A stretch of DNA of 64,000 bases from Weissella confusa (GTDB taxonomy: Bacteria > Bacillota > Bacilli > Lactobacillales > Lactobacillaceae), in the NCBI GenBank assembly GCA_014332815.1, contig JACSZT010000007.1:122400-186399 (forward strand). Direction: 5' to 3'. This document shows, piece by piece, positions 1 to 11,187 of this stretch. A program made the position numbers and the translations under genes. Within the stretch, counting starts at the first letter, position 1; each line of letters starts with the position of its first letter. The notes below the pieces were generated by a model that made no database searches, had not been told where the DNA came from, and saw only the letters and a program-made list of their open reading frames with translations.

Positions 1-1847
1 TTGAATGGAGGCAAGATTGGCGTCTCAGCAAAGTGTGCCTTGATGTCAGTTCCTGGCTCCAAGAAGAAGCGGTCGTCAATGGCGCGCAAGTTAGCCTCAG
101 TTGGCTCGTTCAAGTATGGGAAGTCGACTGGCAAGATGTCGTTAAAGAACAACTTACCAACAGTCGTCGTCATAATACGTGAACGTTGCTCGTCAGTGAA
201 TGGCTTTTCTGCAGGGAATGAAGACGTTTGAACTCCAATACGCGTGTGCAAGTGCACATACTTGTTTTGGAACGCAGTACGAGCTTCGTTGATATCCTTG
301 AAGACCATACCTTCACCTTCACGACCATCTTCTTCAGTCGTCAAGTAGTAGTTACCGATAACCATGTCCTGTGATGGAGCCACGATAGGCTTACCATCCT
401 TAGGAGCCAAGATGTGTCCAGCGGCAAGCATCAACAAACGAGCTTCTGCTTGAGCTTCATCTGACAAAGGAACGTGGATGGCCATTTGGTCACCGTCAAA
501 GTCGGCGTTATAAGCTTCAGTAACCAATGGGTGCAAACGCATAGCCTTACCTGGCACTAGGACAGGTTCGAACGCTTGAATACCCAAACGGTGAAGCGTT
601 GGTGCACGGTTCAAAAGAACTGGGTGCTCCTTGATAACGTCATCCAAGACGTCCATAACAGCGTCATCACGACGGTCGATCATACGCTTTGCGGCACGGA
701 TGTTTCCAACCAAGTCACGCGCAACCAATTCCTTCATGATGAATGGGCGGAACAATTCCATAGCCATTGGACGTGGCAATCCCATTTGGTTCATCTTCAA
801 GAAAGGACCAACGTCGATAACTGAACGTCCTGAGTAGTCAACACGCTTACCAAGCAAGTTTTGACGGAAACGTCCTTGCTTACCCTTAAGCATGTGTGAC
901 AATGACTTCAATGGACGGTTACCAGGACCAGTTACAGGACGTCCACGACGACCGTTGTCAACCAACGCGTCGACGGCTTCTTGCAACATACGCTTTTCGT
1001 TTTGCACGATAATTCCAGGTGCGTTCAACTCCAACAAACGCTTCAAACGGTTGTTACGGTTGATAACACGACGGTACAAATCGTTCAAGTCAGACGTTGC
1101 AAAACGTCCACCTTCCAATTGCACCATTGGACGCAAGTCAGGTGGGATAACTGGAATAACATCCATAACCATCCACTCTGGCTTGTTACCTGACTTAACG
1201 AAAGCTTCGATAATGTCCAAACGACGAACGGCGCGAACACGCTTTTGACCAGTGGCCTCACGCAATTCTGCCTTCAACGTCTCAACTTCGGCTTCCAAGT
1301 CAACGTTTGACAACAACGTTTGTACAGCTTCAGCACCCATGCCAGCTTCAAATGCGCTACCATATTCTGCCTTCAACTCGCGGTACTCGCGTTCTGACAA
1401 CAATTGCTTTTCAGTCAAAGGTGTATCACCGGCCTTTGTAACCACGTAAGAAGCGAAGTAGATAATCTCTTCCAATGAACGTGGTGACATGTCCAAGACC
1501 AATCCCATACGTGAAGGGATTCCCTTGAAGTACCAGATGTGTGATACAGGAGCGGCCAACTCAATGTGACCCATGCGCTCACGGCGGACCTTTGAAGACG
1601 TTACTTCAACGCCGCAACGATCACAAACGATTCCCTTGTAACGAATACGCTTGTACTTTCCGCACGCACATTCGTAATCCTTGGTAGGTCCAAAGATACG
1701 CTCGTCGAAAAGTCCATCCTTTTCAGGCTTGAGCGTACGATAGTTGATTGTCTCAGGCTTCTTAACTTCACCATAAGACCAGCTGCGAATCTTGTCTGGG
1801 CTAGCCAGTCCGATTTGCATGCTTTCAAACTTATTGACATCAATCAA
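1..1847 (-). CDS. rpoC: DNA-directed RNA polymerase subunit beta' (partial, N-terminal half)
   Basis: Largest subunit of the core RNA polymerase. The gene runs off the left edge, so only about 615 N-terminal codons are present. The product begins [19 protein letters not shown]. It contains the N-terminal zinc site (CxCG followed by CDRCG, around residues 60-80) and the catalytic Mg-binding motif NADFDGDQM near residue 450 (fwd positions about 482-509). The start is a TTG at 1845-1847, about 10 bases after an AAAGGGGT ribosome binding site. An ATG-only search misses this start. It lies 163 bases downstream of rpoB in the usual rpoBC order. Confidence 0.97.
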   Translation of the reverse strand, partial: MIDVNKFESMQIGLASPDKIRSWSYGEVKKPETINYRTLKPEKDGLFDERIFGPTKDYECACGKYKRIRYKGIVCDRCGVEVTSSKVRRERMGHIELAAPVSHIWYFKGIPSRMGLVLDMSPRSLEEIIYFASYVVTKAGDTPLTEKQLLSEREYRELKAEYGSAFEAGMGAEAVQTLLSNVDLEAEVETLKAELREATGQKRVRAVRRLDIIEAFVKSGNKPEWMVMDVIPVIPPDLRPMVQLEGGRFATSDLNDLYRRVINRNNRLKRLLELNAPGIIVQNEKRMLQEAVDALVDNGRRGRPVTGPGNRPLKSLSHMLKGKQGRFRQNLLGKRVDYSGRSVIDVGPFLKMNQMGLPRPMAMELFRPFIMKELVARDLVGNIRAAKRMIDRRDDAVMDVLDDVIKEHPVLLNRAPTLHRLGIQAFEPVLVPGKAMRLHPLVTEAYNADFDGDQMAIHVPLSDEAQAEARLLMLAAGHILAPKDGKPIVAPSQDMVIGNYYLTTEEDGREGEGMVFKDINEARTAFQNKYVHLHTRIGVQTSSFPAEKPFTDEQRSRIMTTTVGKLFFNDILPVDFPYLNEPTEANLRAIDDRFFLEPGTDIKAHFAETPILPPF

Positions 1848-1905
1848 TGGTTTGACCCCTTTCGTAGGTTCCTATATACAATCCAATCCAGCACTTCACT
1901 AAGTC

Positions 1906-1966
1906 CGTGCTTACCATGCTCGAATGATCAAACGCAGTAAGCACGAACCTAGCAATGTGCTAGGTT
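1906..1966 (-). other. Two consecutive hairpins in the rpoB-rpoC spacer
   Basis: The spacer between rpoB and rpoC carries two back-to-back inverted repeats. One pairs CGTGCTTAC (1906-1914) with GTAAGCACG (1937-1945). The other pairs AACCTAGCA (1946-1954) with TGCTAGGTT (1958-1966) around a 3-base loop. Neither is followed by a T run on the minus strand, so they are unlikely to be simple terminators. They could be an RNA processing or stability element. The role is inferred. Confidence 0.5.
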
Positions 1967-2010
1967 GGCTAACAATCTCTTAAAAGTAGCGCAGGGCTAA
2001 GAATAATCTC

Positions 2011-5000
2011 TTATTCAGCGTCGTTCAAGTTAACGACACCGTCAGCCTTTGGAGCTGATGCTTCGGCACCGTCGGCAGCAAATTCTTGTGCCAAACGTTG
2101 TGCTTCTGCATTAGCGGCTTCGATGTTAACGATTGAATCGTCATCATCCATGTCACGCAATTCGATCTCACGATCATCTGCGTCCAAGACCTTCATGTCC
2201 AAACCAAGAGCTTGCAATTCCTTAACCAAGACACGGAATGACTCCGGAACACCTGGCTTAGGGATTTGGTCACCCTTAACGATGGCCTCGTAAGTCTTAA
2301 CACGACCAACAACGTCATCTGACTTGTACGTCAAGATTTCTTGCAAAGTGTGCGCAGCACCATAGGCCTCAAGGGCCCAAACTTCCATTTCACCGAAACG
2401 CTGTCCACCGAATTGCGCCTTACCACCAAGTGGTTGTTGCGTAACAAGTGAGTAAGGTCCGATTGAACGGGCGTGCATCTTGTCGTCGACCATGTGGGCC
2501 AACTTCATGTAGTGCATGATTCCGACAGAAACACGCTTGTCGAAGGCTTCACCAGTACGACCGTCATACAAAACAGTCTTACCGTCTGATGGCAAACCAG
2601 CTTCCTTCAAAGCGTCCCAGATATCCGCGTCACGGGCACCGTCAAAGACAGGTGATGCGATGTGAATACCCAATTCACGAGCAGCCATACCCAAGTGCAA
2701 TTCAAGCACTTGTCCGATATTCATACGAGATGGCACACCCATTGGTGACAACATAATGTCGATAGGTGTTCCGTCTGGCATGAATGGCATGTCTTCTGAA
2801 GGTACGATAACAGAAACAGTTCCCTTGTTACCGTGACGACCGGCCATCTTGTCACCAACTTGAATCTTACGACGTTGTGCGATGTAAACACGAACCATCA
2901 TGTTAACACCTGGTGCCAATTCGTCACCGTTCTCACGCGTAAAGATACGAACGTCTTGAACGACACCGCCACCACCGTGAGGAACACGCAATGACGTATC
3001 ACGAACTTCACGGGCCTTCTCACCGAAGATGGCGTGTAGCAAACGCTCTTCAGCTGACAATTCAGTAACACCCTTAGGCGTAACCTTACCAACCAAAAGA
3101 TCACCGTCTTCAACTTCAGCACCGATACGGATAATTCCGCGCTCGTCCAAGTTCTTCAATTGCTCTTCACCAGTGTTAGGGATTTCGCGAGTGAACTCTT
3201 CAGGGCCAAGCTTCGTATCACGAGCCTCTGATTCGTATTCTTCAATGTGGATTGACGTGTAAACATCATCGCGGATCAAACGTTCGTTGATGATGATGGC
3301 ATCTTCAAAGTTATATCCTTGCCAAGTCATGAAGGCGATCAATGGGTTTTGTCCCAAAGCCAATTCACCTTGCTCCATTGATGGACCATCGGCCAAAACT
3401 TCGTCGGCATCAACTGCATCCCCAACCTTAACGATTGGACGTTGGTTGTAGTTCTTACCAGCGTTTGAACGACGGAACTTCATCAATTCGTACTTATCAA
3501 GTGAACCATCTTCGCGACGAACGCGGATTTCGCGACCGTCAACGTACTCAACCGTACCAGGGTACTTAGCAATAATGGCAACACCGGCGTCGTGGGCAGC
3601 CTTGTATTCGATACCCGTACCAATCAATGGTGCGTGTGGATCAATCAAAGGAACCGCTTGACGTTGCATGTTGGCACCCATCAAGGCACGGTTAGAGTCA
3701 TCGTTTTCCAAGAAAGGAATTGCGGCCGTGGCAACGGCAACAATTTGCTTAGGAGAAACGTCCATGTAGTCAACTTGGTCGATAGAAACTTCGACGTTTT
3801 CCTCACTCTTACGAGCCAAAACAACGTCAGAAGCAAATGATCCATCTTCGTTCAAAACTGAGTTACCTTGGGCAACGATGAAGTTATCTTCTTCGTCGGC
3901 CGTCAAGTAGTCAATCTTGTCCGTAACCTTGTGAGTCGTCCAGTCAACACGACGGTATGGCGTCTCAATGAATCCGTAACGGTTAACACGACCGTACGTA
4001 GCCAATGAGTTGATCAAACCGATGTTAGGACCTTCAGGCGTTTCGATAGGGTCCATACGTCCGTAGTGCGTGTAGTGCACGTCTCGGACTTCATAACCGG
4101 CACGGTCACGAGTCAAACCACCAGGTCCCAAGGCAGATAGACGACGCTTGTTCGTCAATTCTCCAAGAGGGTTAGTTTGGTCCATGAATTGTGACAATTG
4201 TGATGAACCGAAGAACTCCTTAACAGCTGCCACAACAGGGCGGATGTTAATCAATTGTTGTGGTGTAACCGTATCTGGGTCTTGGATAGACATACGCTCA
4301 CGAACCACACGCTCCATACGGCTCAAACCGATACGGAATGTGTTTTGCAACAATTCACCAACACGACGGATACGACGGTTACCCAAGTGGTCAATGTCGT
4401 CCGTTGCGCCGATGCCCAATGGCAAGTTCAAGAAGTAGTTCATACCAGCGATAATATCAGCTGGTTGGATCGTACGAACAGATTCGTCAAATTGACCGTT
4501 TCCGATCACTGGCAAAACCTTTTCAGGATCCTCTGGGTTTTCAACCAAGATAGTTTGCAACGTCATAGGCGTCGTCACAACACCTTCGTCTGAAGGCGTA
4601 AATGTCGTCGTCTTAAAGTCGTCGCGGTCAAGGAATGGTGCCAAAGCAGCCATAACCTTCTTGTCGATAACCGTTCCCTTTTCGGCGATAACTTCACCAG
4701 TATCAGGGTCGGCCAACGTCTCACCCAACGTCAAGCCCATCAAACGCGTCTTCAATGACAACTTCTTGTTGATCTTGTAACGACCAACAGGTGCCAAATC
4801 GTAACGCTTTGGGTCGAAGAAGCGAGCCGTCAACAAGGCACGAGATGAATCGGCCGTCTTTGGCTCACCTGGACGTAGGCGTTCGTAGATGTCCTTCAAG
4901 GCCTCTTCGACACGTGAGTCGTTGATGTCCTTGTGAACGTCCTTATCCAACGTCAATGAGATTGAATCGTATTGGTCACCCAAGATTTGCAAAACCTCTG

Positions 5001-5613
5001 AATCTGATCCGTAACCCAAGGCACGAACCAATTCAGTAACAGGCAACTTACGCGTACGATCGATACGTACGTAGCTCAACCCCTTTGCGTCTGTTTCAAA
5101 TTCCAACCAAGCACCACGGCTTGGGATGAACGTCGTACCGTAGTTAGGACGACCGTTCTTGTCCAATTCCTCGTTGTAGTAAACACCAGGAGAGCGAACA
5201 AGTTGTGAAACGATAACACGCTCAGCTCCGTTAATGATAAACGTACCTGATGGCGTCATCAATGGGAAGTCACCGAAGAACACGTCTTGTGACTTGATTT
5301 CACCAGTTTCTTGGTTCGTCAAGCGCAACGTTACGTGCAATGGTGCTGAGTAATTTGCATCGTGGTTACGAGCTTCTTCTACTGTGTACTTAGGCTCCAT
5401 GAGCTTATAGTCCACAAATTCCAATGACAACTTTCCTTGGAAATCTTCAATTGGCAAAATGTCAGTGAACATTTCACGCAATCCTTCATCCAAGAACCAG
5501 TTGTATGAGTCCGTTTGGATCTCAATCAAGTTAGGCAAATCAAGGACTTCCTTGATTCGTGCGTAACTGCGACGAACACGGTGCTTACCGTACTTTACAA
5601 GCGTTCCTACCAA
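2011..5613 (-). CDS. rpoB: DNA-directed RNA polymerase subunit beta
   Basis: Second large subunit of RNA polymerase, about 1200 residues. It carries the hallmark stretches: the [14 protein letters not shown]-terminus, the rifampicin region ([21 protein letters not shown], then LSALGPGG) and the C-terminal [20 protein letters not shown] segment that contacts beta'. The frame is open up to a GTG at 5649. I prefer the internal TTG at 5613 because AGGTGG (5619-5624) sits 5 bases before it and the family normally begins at about this point. A 26-residue acidic tail rich in Ala and Asp ends the protein. It is transcribed from tandem promoters upstream and is followed by rpoC. Confidence 0.97.
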   Translation of the reverse strand: MVGTLVKYGKHRVRRSYARIKEVLDLPNLIEIQTDSYNWFLDEGLREMFTDILPIEDFQGKLSLEFVDYKLMEPKYTVEEARNHDANYSAPLHVTLRLTNQETGEIKSQDVFFGDFPLMTPSGTFIINGAERVIVSQLVRSPGVYYNEELDKNGRPNYGTTFIPSRGAWLEFETDAKGLSYVRIDRTRKLPVTELVRALGYGSDSEVLQILGDQYDSISLTLDKDVHKDINDSRVEEALKDIYERLRPGEPKTADSSRALLTARFFDPKRYDLAPVGRYKINKKLSLKTRLMGLTLGETLADPDTGEVIAEKGTVIDKKVMAALAPFLDRDDFKTTTFTPSDEGVVTTPMTLQTILVENPEDPEKVLPVIGNGQFDESVRTIQPADIIAGMNYFLNLPLGIGATDDIDHLGNRRIRRVGELLQNTFRIGLSRMERVVRERMSIQDPDTVTPQQLINIRPVVAAVKEFFGSSQLSQFMDQTNPLGELTNKRRLSALGPGGLTRDRAGYEVRDVHYTHYGRMDPIETPEGPNIGLINSLATYGRVNRYGFIETPYRRVDWTTHKVTDKIDYLTADEEDNFIVAQGNSVLNEDGSFASDVVLARKSEENVEVSIDQVDYMDVSPKQIVAVATAAIPFLENDDSNRALMGANMQRQAVPLIDPHAPLIGTGIEYKAAHDAGVAIIAKYPGTVEYVDGREIRVRREDGSLDKYELMKFRRSNAGKNYNQRPIVKVGDAVDADEVLADGPSMEQGELALGQNPLIAFMTWQGYNFEDAIIINERLIRDDVYTSIHIEEYESEARDTKLGPEEFTREIPNTGEEQLKNLDERGIIRIGAEVEDGDLLVGKVTPKGVTELSAEERLLHAIFGEKAREVRDTSLRVPHGGGGVVQDVRIFTRENGDELAPGVNMMVRVYIAQRRKIQVGDKMAGRHGNKGTVSVIVPSEDMPFMPDGTPIDIMLSPMGVPSRMNIGQVLELHLGMAARELGIHIASPVFDGARDADIWDALKEAGLPSDGKTVLYDGRTGEAFDKRVSVGIMHYMKLAHMVDDKMHARSIGPYSLVTQQPLGGKAQFGGQRFGEMEVWALEAYGAAHTLQEILTYKSDDVVGRVKTYEAIVKGDQIPKPGVPESFRVLVKELQALGLDMKVLDADDREIELRDMDDDDSIVNIEAANAEAQRLAQEFAADGAEASAPKADGVVNLNDAE

Positions 5614-5816
5614 GTTTTCCACCTCGCTTTGATTTGGCCAACTGCGCACACCAGTTTCTTTACAGTTTGATTACAAAATCTGTTTTTTACCGGTTTTTGA
5701 GTGCAAAAAAGACAACGACATTTCCGACTTCGAAAACGCCACTGCCCCTGCTATAAAGGCTTTCAGGGACAATATTTCCTGTCAGCCGTTGTCTATGCAC
5801 AATTAAACTACCTTAT

Positions 5817-5864
5817 AGTATACAAGAAAAAGCAAGCATTATCAAGGTTTGCGTCCTTTGTCAA
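5817..5864 (-). promoter_or_regulatory. Tandem overlapping promoters for rpoBC
   Basis: On the minus strand, TTGATA (5840-5845) and TATACT (5817-5822) are 17 bases apart. A second pair, TTGACA (5859-5864) and TAATGC (5836-5841), is also 17 bases apart and overlaps the first. Both would transcribe rpoB with a leader of about 200 bases. The boxes are read directly. Use of both in the cell is inferred. Confidence 0.6.
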
Positions 5865-5890
5865 TACTCGCTTTTTCAAATAAATTATGG

Positions 5891-8386
5891 TTATTCTGTG
5901 ACCGTCTCTTTTGGCTCAGCCTTTGCCTTCACGTTAATCGTGATTTCGCCGGCCTTCGCACCGATTGTCACAACATCATTCGTTGTAATCTTGCCGCTCA
6001 ACAATTCTTCTGACAAACGATCTTCAACCTTCGTTTGTAGCGCACGACGAATTGGACGGGCACCGTATTCAGGATCGAAGCCAGCTTCAGCCACTGCATC
6101 AATAGCAGCTGGCGTCATCTTAACATCGAAGCCTTGTTCTGAAATACGCTTCAACACTGACTTGGCCATCAACTTCACGATTTGGTGTAGTTCTGGCTTT
6201 GTCAAAGCGTGGAAGACCACCACTTCGTCAATACGGTTAATAAATTCTGGACGGAACGTCTCACGCAATGTTTGACGAACAGTCGCATTCATTGCGTCGT
6301 AGTCCTTAGACTTGTCGACCGCACCGAATCCAACTGACTTCTCATCACGCAAACGCGTTGCACCCAAGTTAGACGTCATGATGATAATCGTGTTACGGAA
6401 ATCAACCTTACGTCCCTTGGCATCCGTTAGGTAACCATCGTCAAACACTTGCAACATCAAGTTGTAGATGTCTGGGTGAGCCTTTTCAGCCTCATCCAAC
6501 AACACAACTGAGTATGGGTTACGACGAACCTTTTCAGTCAATTGACCACCTTCGTCATAACCGACGTAACCAGGTGCTGACCCAACCAAACGGCTTGCTG
6601 AGTATGCTTCACGGTATTCAGACATATCAACACGAATCATGTTGTCTTCTGAACCGAACATTGCTTCAGCCAACGCCTTAGCCAACTCAGTCTTACCAGT
6701 TCCAGTAGGTCCCAAGAACATAAACGTTCCAATTGGACGTTGTGGATCCTTCAAACCTGAACGAGCACGACGGATGGCGCGAGCAATTGCTGAAACGGCT
6801 TCGTCTTGACCGATGACACGGTCGTGCAAAACCTTCTCCAAGTTCAACAAACGCTCTTGCTCTGACTTCTCCATTTGCGTTAGTGGAATACCAGTTTGCT
6901 CTGAAACCACTTCAGCAACATCGTGCGTCGTGACTTCCAAGTCATAGTTTGACGTGCCTTCAGGTTGCTCAGCAACACGCTCGGCGATGTACTTATCAAC
7001 CTTCTTCTTTTGCGTCATTTCCTTCTTACGAAGTTGGGCTGCCAATTCGAAGTCCAAAGACTCGATAGCGGCATCCTTTTCAGCGCGGATAGCTTGCAAC
7101 TTTTCTTCAAGCTTAGCCAATGGCGTCTTGTGACCTGAACGATCGATACGCACCTTAGCCGCAGCTTCGTCCATGATATCGATGGCCTTGTCTGGCAAGA
7201 AGCGGTCCGTGATGTAGCGGACAGACAACTTAACGGCATCAACTATCGCATCATCTGAAATGGCAACTTGGTGGTGTTGCTCATAACGTGACTTCAAGCC
7301 CTTCAAAATTTCAATGGCGTCAGCTTCCGTTGGCTCATCAACTTGCACTTGGGCAAAACGACGCTCCAAAGCAGCATCAGCTTCAATGTACTTTTGGTAC
7401 TCATCCAAAGTCGTCGCACCGATTGTTTGCAACTCACCACGCGCCAAAGCTGGCTTCAAGATGTTTGAGGCGTCGATGGCACCTTCTGCACCACCTGCAC
7501 CAATCAACGTGTGCAACTCATCAATGAACAAGATGACGTTTCCGTCGCGTTGGATTTCGTCGATAACCTTCTTCAAACGGTCTTCGAACTCACCACGATA
7601 CTTCGTGCCGGCAACCAAAGAACCCATATCAAGCATCATCAAACGCTTCTTAGCCATGTCAGCTGGCACATCCCCAGCGACAATCTTTTGTGCCAAACCT
7701 TCAGCAATCGCCGTCTTACCAACACCAGGCTCACCAATCAAGACTGGGTTGTTCTTCGTACGACGTGACAAAATTTGGATGACACGCTTAACTTCAGCAG
7801 AACGTCCGACAACTGGATCCATGCGGTGATCACGCGCTTGTTGCGTCAAATCACGAGCCAATGAATCAAGCGTTGGCGTTCCTTCTTGTGCTTGTTGGTT
7901 ACCACGACGGCCACCACGAGCATCCTTCTTGCGCGCCGTATCATTGATACCAAGCTTACGCAAAATCACACGACGCATTTCACCAGGATTTGCATCCAAT
8001 GAAATCAAGATACGTGATGACAAAATTGAGTCGTCGGCCAACAATGCCAACAAGATGTGTTCTGTACCAACACGACCTTGTTGCATGTTGCGAGCTTCTT
8101 CACCAGCCATTTGCAACACTTCACCAGCCTTTGGTGAGTATGGCAAGTAAGCTTCCTTTTCAGCACGTGACAACGTACCGTAACCTGTGAAGCGCTCAAT
8201 CTCCTCACGAATATCATCGTCTGAGATATTAAATTGTTGCATCACCTTGCTAGCAATACCTTCCTTCTCGATGGCCAAAGCCAACAAAAGGTGCTCAGTA
8301 CCAACTGCTTGGTGCTTAAAATATTTTGCTTGTTCTTGCGCCAAAACAAGTACGTTCTTGGCGCTTGGTGTGTATTGATTATCCAT
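5891..8386 (-). CDS. clpC: ATP-dependent Clp protease ATP-binding subunit ClpC
   Basis: Hsp100 unfoldase that feeds substrates to ClpP in the cytoplasm. Of about 831 residues, the first 150 form two Clp_N repeats ([15 protein letters not shown] and [11 protein letters not shown]). The first AAA+ domain follows, with GEPGVGKT near residue 220. Then come a UVR-like middle segment ([14 protein letters not shown]) and the second AAA+ domain, with GPTGTGKT and the C-terminal D2-small part. The ATG at 8386 is preferred over the upstream TTG because the protein then starts [11 protein letters not shown] as in the family. It lies one base after the ctsR stop, so the two genes are co-transcribed and probably translationally coupled. 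mcsA and mcsB, which sit between these genes in Bacillus, are absent. Confidence 0.95.
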   Translation of the reverse strand: MDNQYTPSAKNVLVLAQEQAKYFKHQAVGTEHLLLALAIEKEGIASKVMQQFNISDDDIREEIERFTGYGTLSRAEKEAYLPYSPKAGEVLQMAGEEARNMQQGRVGTEHILLALLADDSILSSRILISLDANPGEMRRVILRKLGINDTARKKDARGGRRGNQQAQEGTPTLDSLARDLTQQARDHRMDPVVGRSAEVKRVIQILSRRTKNNPVLIGEPGVGKTAIAEGLAQKIVAGDVPADMAKKRLMMLDMGSLVAGTKYRGEFEDRLKKVIDEIQRDGNVILFIDELHTLIGAGGAEGAIDASNILKPALARGELQTIGATTLDEYQKYIEADAALERRFAQVQVDEPTEADAIEILKGLKSRYEQHHQVAISDDAIVDAVKLSVRYITDRFLPDKAIDIMDEAAAKVRIDRSGHKTPLAKLEEKLQAIRAEKDAAIESLDFELAAQLRKKEMTQKKKVDKYIAERVAEQPEGTSNYDLEVTTHDVAEVVSEQTGIPLTQMEKSEQERLLNLEKVLHDRVIGQDEAVSAIARAIRRARSGLKDPQRPIGTFMFLGPTGTGKTELAKALAEAMFGSEDNMIRVDMSEYREAYSASRLVGSAPGYVGYDEGGQLTEKVRRNPYSVVLLDEAEKAHPDIYNLMLQVFDDGYLTDAKGRKVDFRNTIIIMTSNLGATRLRDEKSVGFGAVDKSKDYDAMNATVRQTLRETFRPEFINRIDEVVVFHALTKPELHQIVKLMAKSVLKRISEQGFDVKMTPAAIDAVAEAGFDPEYGARPIRRALQTKVEDRLSEELLSGKITTNDVVTIGAKAGEITINVKAKAEPKETVTE

Positions 8387-8387
8387 A

Positions 8388-8864
8388 TTAATTACGCTCA
8401 CTTTCAAACCGCATTCGGTTTAATAATTGACGTAGCAATCGTCCGCGTAGACGTCCTTCAACTTGAACATCCCCAACGTCCAACGCTTCCTTCGACAACA
8501 TTGTCAGCAACAGCTCCTGCTCACGTTCCGTTAATAACTCATCACGTACTAAACTTGATAAGATATCGCGAACCTCACGAACACTCACTTGATCAGAAAG
8601 ACTTGATAACAACTCTTCAATATAACGAGGATCAGCCCTCAGCGGCACCCGCTCAATGCGAATAAAGCCACCGCCACCACGTTTTGAAATCACGTGATAG
8701 CCTTGTTGAATTGAAAACCGTGTCTTAATGACATAGTTGATCTGTGAAGGCACAACGTTGAATCGTTCCGCAAGCTCTGCGCGCCGAATTTCAATCTGTT
8801 CTGATTGCTGCAAAATCTGTTTGAGATATGCTTCGATATAGTCTGACATATTTTGTTCAGCCAT
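8388..8864 (-). CDS. ctsR: Transcriptional repressor CtsR
   Basis: Class III heat-shock repressor of clp genes, 158 residues. The N-terminal winged helix (SDYIEAYLKQILQQ to FNVVPSQINYVIKTRF) is followed by the glycine-rich wing RGGGGFIRIER, which acts as the temperature sensor in this family. A C-terminal four-helix dimer or adaptor domain ends the protein. The frame is open further upstream, but the start is fixed at 8864 by AAGGAGG seven bases before the ATG (MAEQNMSDYIE). It is the first gene of the ctsR-clpC operon and is likely autoregulated by the operator over its own ribosome binding site. Confidence 0.95.
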   Translation of the reverse strand: MAEQNMSDYIEAYLKQILQQSEQIEIRRAELAERFNVVPSQINYVIKTRFSIQQGYHVISKRGGGGFIRIERVPLRADPRYIEELLSSLSDQVSVREVRDILSSLVRDELLTEREQELLLTMLSKEALDVGDVQVEGRLRGRLLRQLLNRMRFESERN

Positions 8865-8875
8865 CTTCGTGCCTC

Positions 8876-8892
8876 CTTGACCAATGTTGACA
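8876..8892 (-). promoter_or_regulatory. CtsR operator
   Basis: On the minus strand two heptads, TGTCAAC and GGTCAAG, are separated by three bases. This matches the CtsR box of directly repeated RGTCAAA heptads. The second heptad runs into the AAGGAGG ribosome binding site, so binding would block both transcript extension and ribosome access. Confidence 0.85.
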
Positions 8893-8894
8893 TT

Positions 8895-8924
8895 ATTATA
8901 GAACGTGCGGTTCACTAATGCCAA
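8895..8924 (-). promoter_or_regulatory. ctsR-clpC promoter
   Basis: TTGGCA (8919-8924) and a perfect TATAAT (8895-8900) lie 18 bases apart on the minus strand, immediately upstream of the CtsR operator. Confidence 0.75.
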
Positions 8925-9069
8925 TAATTCGTCATGTCGTTTCTGACTTATGGTAAGTTTACCATTAAACACAAAAACCAAACAAAAAATTTCACACTTA
9001 ATCGATTATGTAAATCGTACCAAACAAGTTTGCCTATTCAGTTCGAAATCTTGTGGTAAAACACGACAG

Positions 9070-9101
9070 AAAAACCACCAAGTTATTACTTGATGGTTTT
9101 T
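9070..9101 (-). terminator. Terminator of the tRNA cluster
   Basis: An inverted repeat of about 12 base pairs (AACCATCAAGT with ACTTGGTGGTT) ends in TTTTT on the minus strand, just after tRNA-Arg. Confidence 0.85.
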
Positions 9102-9109
9102 CCAATCGA

Positions 9110-9182
9110 TGGGCCTAGCAGGACTCGAACCTGCAATACCCGGTTCGTAGCCGGGGTGTTTATCCAATTAGCATATAAGCCC
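9110..9182 (-). tRNA. tRNA-Arg (anticodon ACG)
   Basis: Full cloverleaf of 73 bases. Acceptor GGGCTTA pairs with TAGGCCC (one G-U). The anticodon stem CCCGG/CCGGG has loop CTACGAA, and the T arm is GCAGG TTCGAGT CCTGC. CCA is not encoded. Last gene of a four-tRNA minus-strand cluster. Confidence 0.95.
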
Positions 9183-9217
9183 ATTATTTAATTATTTTGA
9201 TCCTATAAAGAATCAGA

Positions 9218-9290
9218 AGCGAACAACGGGATTCGAACCCGCGACCTCTACCATGGCAAGGTAGCGTTCTACCAACTGAACTATATTCGC
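9218..9290 (-). tRNA. tRNA-Gly (anticodon GCC)
   Basis: Cloverleaf of 73 bases with acceptor GCGAATA/TGTTCGC, anticodon stem CTACC/GGTAG around TTGCCAT, and T loop TTCGAAT. CCA is not encoded. Confidence 0.95.
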
Positions 9291-9296
9291 ATCAAA

Positions 9297-9369
9297 TGCC
9301 GACTACTGGATTCGAACCAGCGACCCCTTCATTACTAGTGAAGTGCTCTGCCAGCTGAGCTAAGTCGGC
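9297..9369 (-). tRNA. tRNA-Thr (anticodon AGT)
   Basis: Cloverleaf of 73 bases with acceptor GCCGACT/AGTCGGC, anticodon stem CTTCA/TGAAG around CTAGTAA, and T loop TTCGAAT. The A34 anticodon implies modification to inosine if it reads other ACN codons. That is family knowledge, not seen here. Confidence 0.93.
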
Positions 9370-9391
9370 ATGTCTATCGGTAAACCGATAA

Positions 9392-9473
9392 TACGGATGA
9401 CAGGAATCGAACCTGCACGCCCGAAGGCACTGGAACCTAAATCCAGCGCGTCTGCCAGTTCCGCCACATCCGC
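9392..9473 (-). tRNA. tRNA-Leu (anticodon TAG)
   Basis: Cloverleaf of 82 bases with acceptor GCGGATG/CATCCGT (G1-U72 wobble), anticodon stem CTGGA/TCCAG around TTTAGGT, and a long variable arm (TGCCTTCGGGCG) typical of leucine tRNAs. First gene of the cluster. Confidence 0.95.
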
Positions 9474-9515
9474 AACAGACGTCTTTTCAAGTTATTCGCT
9501 TGAAACAACTTTTAT

Positions 9516-9544
9516 ATAATAACAAGTACAGAAGCAAGTGTCAA
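9516..9544 (-). promoter_or_regulatory. Promoter of the Leu-Thr-Gly-Arg tRNA cluster
   Basis: A consensus TTGACA (9539-9544) and TATTAT (9516-9521) are 17 bases apart on the minus strand, about 40 bases before tRNA-Leu. Confidence 0.8.
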
Positions 9545-9680
9545 CACTTTTTTCAAACTTTGTTATTTTGGAACGCTTGGCAGCGGCCCCGGTAGGCATG
9601 TCGCCTAACCACTTGATATATAATACTCGCCTCGCTGTCTTTTGGCAATACTTTTTTCATAGAAAAAGCGCATTTCATAC

Positions 9681-9711
9681 AAAAAAGGTGACCACCCATT
9701 GTGATCACCTC
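9681..9711 (-). terminator. Terminator of dacA
   Basis: On the minus strand an AGGTGATCAC/GTGGTCACCT stem is followed by TTTTTT, ten bases after the dacA stop. Confidence 0.9.
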
Positions 9712-9720
9712 TATCTCTAA

Positions 9721-11004
9721 TTACTTAGTTGCCGTAATGTCGTAGTTGCTCTTGCCGAACATACCACGCCAAGTCGTTGCGAACCAGTTTGCACGTGCCT
9801 CTTCTGAAACTGAAACCAACTCAACTTCAGGGGCTCCCGTCAACCAGTCGTTGGCTGCCGCAAATGATGATTCCAATTGCGCCGTTCCCAACTTCTCGTT
9901 TTGCTTCAATGGTGCCGTAACCTTCTTGCTCAACTTCACGTTGACTGCCTTTGTCGTTGCTGACTCACCAGCTGGCACGAAGAATGAAGCCGTTCCCTTA
10001 GTCTTGTATGAAACCTTGCCATCCTTAGCCGTCAAAACTGAGACCGTGTTCTTAGCTGGCTTCAAACCTGAGGCCACCTTTTGTACCTTAACAGCATCAT
10101 CAGCCTTCTTAACCATCGTCAACGTTGCGTTAAACTTGGCAGCCGCATCAGCGTTGTCACCTGAGTTCAAAACAACTGAGACAACTGGACGGCCTTGAAT
10201 CTTCGTCACACCAACAAAGTTTCCACCTGCATTAGGCGTCGTTCCCGTCTTTAACCCAAGCCAGTTCAAATCAAGCGTTTCGTTACCCAACAATTCGTTC
10301 GTGTTGTTCATCGTCTCAGTACCACCTGAAACCGCAGGGAACTCAACCGTCTTTTGTTGTGCCGTCTTCAACACATCAGGGAAATCAACGACCAAACGAC
10401 GCGCCACTACCGCCAATTCACGAGCTGACATTTCGTTTTCAACATCATCTTCAGCTGATGCATCCTTAAACTTCTTCATGTCGCCGTTCGTCAAACCTGA
10501 TGGTGAGTAAATCTTCACGCCAGCAATGCCCCAGCTCTCCAACTTAGCTTCCATCATCTTTTCAAACTTAGCTTGGCTACCACCCAACAAGTTCGCCAAC
10601 AACAAAGCAGCACCGTTTGAAGATGGCACCATCATCGCGTCGATCAATTGTTGCACCGTGTACGTCTTCTCAGCCGTCATTGGCGTATTAGCCACTGACA
10701 AGTCTTGACTGAAGGCTGCAATGTCCTCAGGTACCTTCACCTTTTGTGACAATGAAATCTTACCTGACTTGATTGCTTCCTTCACCATGTACATCGTGAT
10801 CAACTTAGTCGTTGAAGCGATTGGCAAACGCTCCGTTCCATTTTGATCAGCAATTACTTGACCAGTTTGGGCGTCAACCACAACACCCGCCTTCGTTGAT
10901 TGTAGGCCTAGGTCAACCAACGCTGCACTCGCGCTCGTCCCAACTGATGCCAACACACCCGCTGCCATCAAACCTGCCATCATTTGCTTCGTAACCTTAC
11001 GCAT
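9721..11004 (-). CDS. dacA: Serine-type D-Ala-D-Ala carboxypeptidase (PBP5-like, S11 family)
   Basis: Low-molecular-mass penicillin-binding protein, 427 residues. It trims the terminal D-Ala of peptidoglycan stem peptides outside the membrane. A signal peptide covers about residues 1-28 (ends SASA-A). The acyl-serine motif STTK is at 64-67, the SSN triad at 128-130 and LKTGTT at 251-256, followed by a C-terminal PBP5_C beta domain. No clear sortase motif is present. The tail (about 20 residues, WFATTWRGMFGKSN) is amphipathic, as in membrane-associated PBP5. AGGAAAAG precedes the ATG. It is monocistronic, with its own terminator. Confidence 0.93.
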   Translation of the reverse strand: MRKVTKQMMAGLMAAGVLASVGTSASAALVDLGLQSTKAGVVVDAQTGQVIADQNGTERLPIASTTKLITMYMVKEAIKSGKISLSQKVKVPEDIAAFSQDLSVANTPMTAEKTYTVQQLIDAMMVPSSNGAALLLANLLGGSQAKFEKMMEAKLESWGIAGVKIYSPSGLTNGDMKKFKDASAEDDVENEMSARELAVVARRLVVDFPDVLKTAQQKTVEFPAVSGGTETMNNTNELLGNETLDLNWLGLKTGTTPNAGGNFVGVTKIQGRPVVSVVLNSGDNADAAAKFNATLTMVKKADDAVKVQKVASGLKPAKNTVSVLTAKDGKVSYKTKGTASFFVPAGESATTKAVNVKLSKKVTAPLKQNEKLGTAQLESSFAAANDWLTGAPEVELVSVSEEARANWFATTWRGMFGKSNYDITATK

Positions 11005-11139
11005 ATCTTTTCCTCACTCTTATCGCGCCACAGTCATCATTCCGTAACGCATTACTTAATATACTTATTATTTACAAATAACTTATGCATTATTTGCCTG
11101 AAATATGAAGAAAATGTGGTCGTCGGGAAAAGTTAGTTT

Positions 11140-11187
11140 GTGGTTAGTGTCCGACCTGTTCACCCATGCCTCGACGCAACGCGTCGA
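11140..11187. other. Intergenic hairpin and GTGTCCGACC motif
   Basis: Between dacA and serS lies the word GGTTAGTGTCCGACC (about 11142-11156). A short palindrome, TCGACGC-AAC-GCGTCGA, follows at 11171-11187. A closely similar word recurs near 54306-54322. No open frame or convincing promoter is seen here, and the function is unknown. Confidence 0.35.

Noticed and set aside
5611..5649. Longer rpoB reading from GTG at 5649.
   Set aside because: The internal TTG at 5613 has AGGTGG at good spacing and gives the family's N-terminus. The extra 12 residues ([12 protein letters not shown]) include the translated ribosome binding site.
9110..9473. Dense secondary structure upstream of dacA, considered as a riboswitch cluster.
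   Set aside because: It is fully explained by four tRNA genes with one promoter and one terminator.
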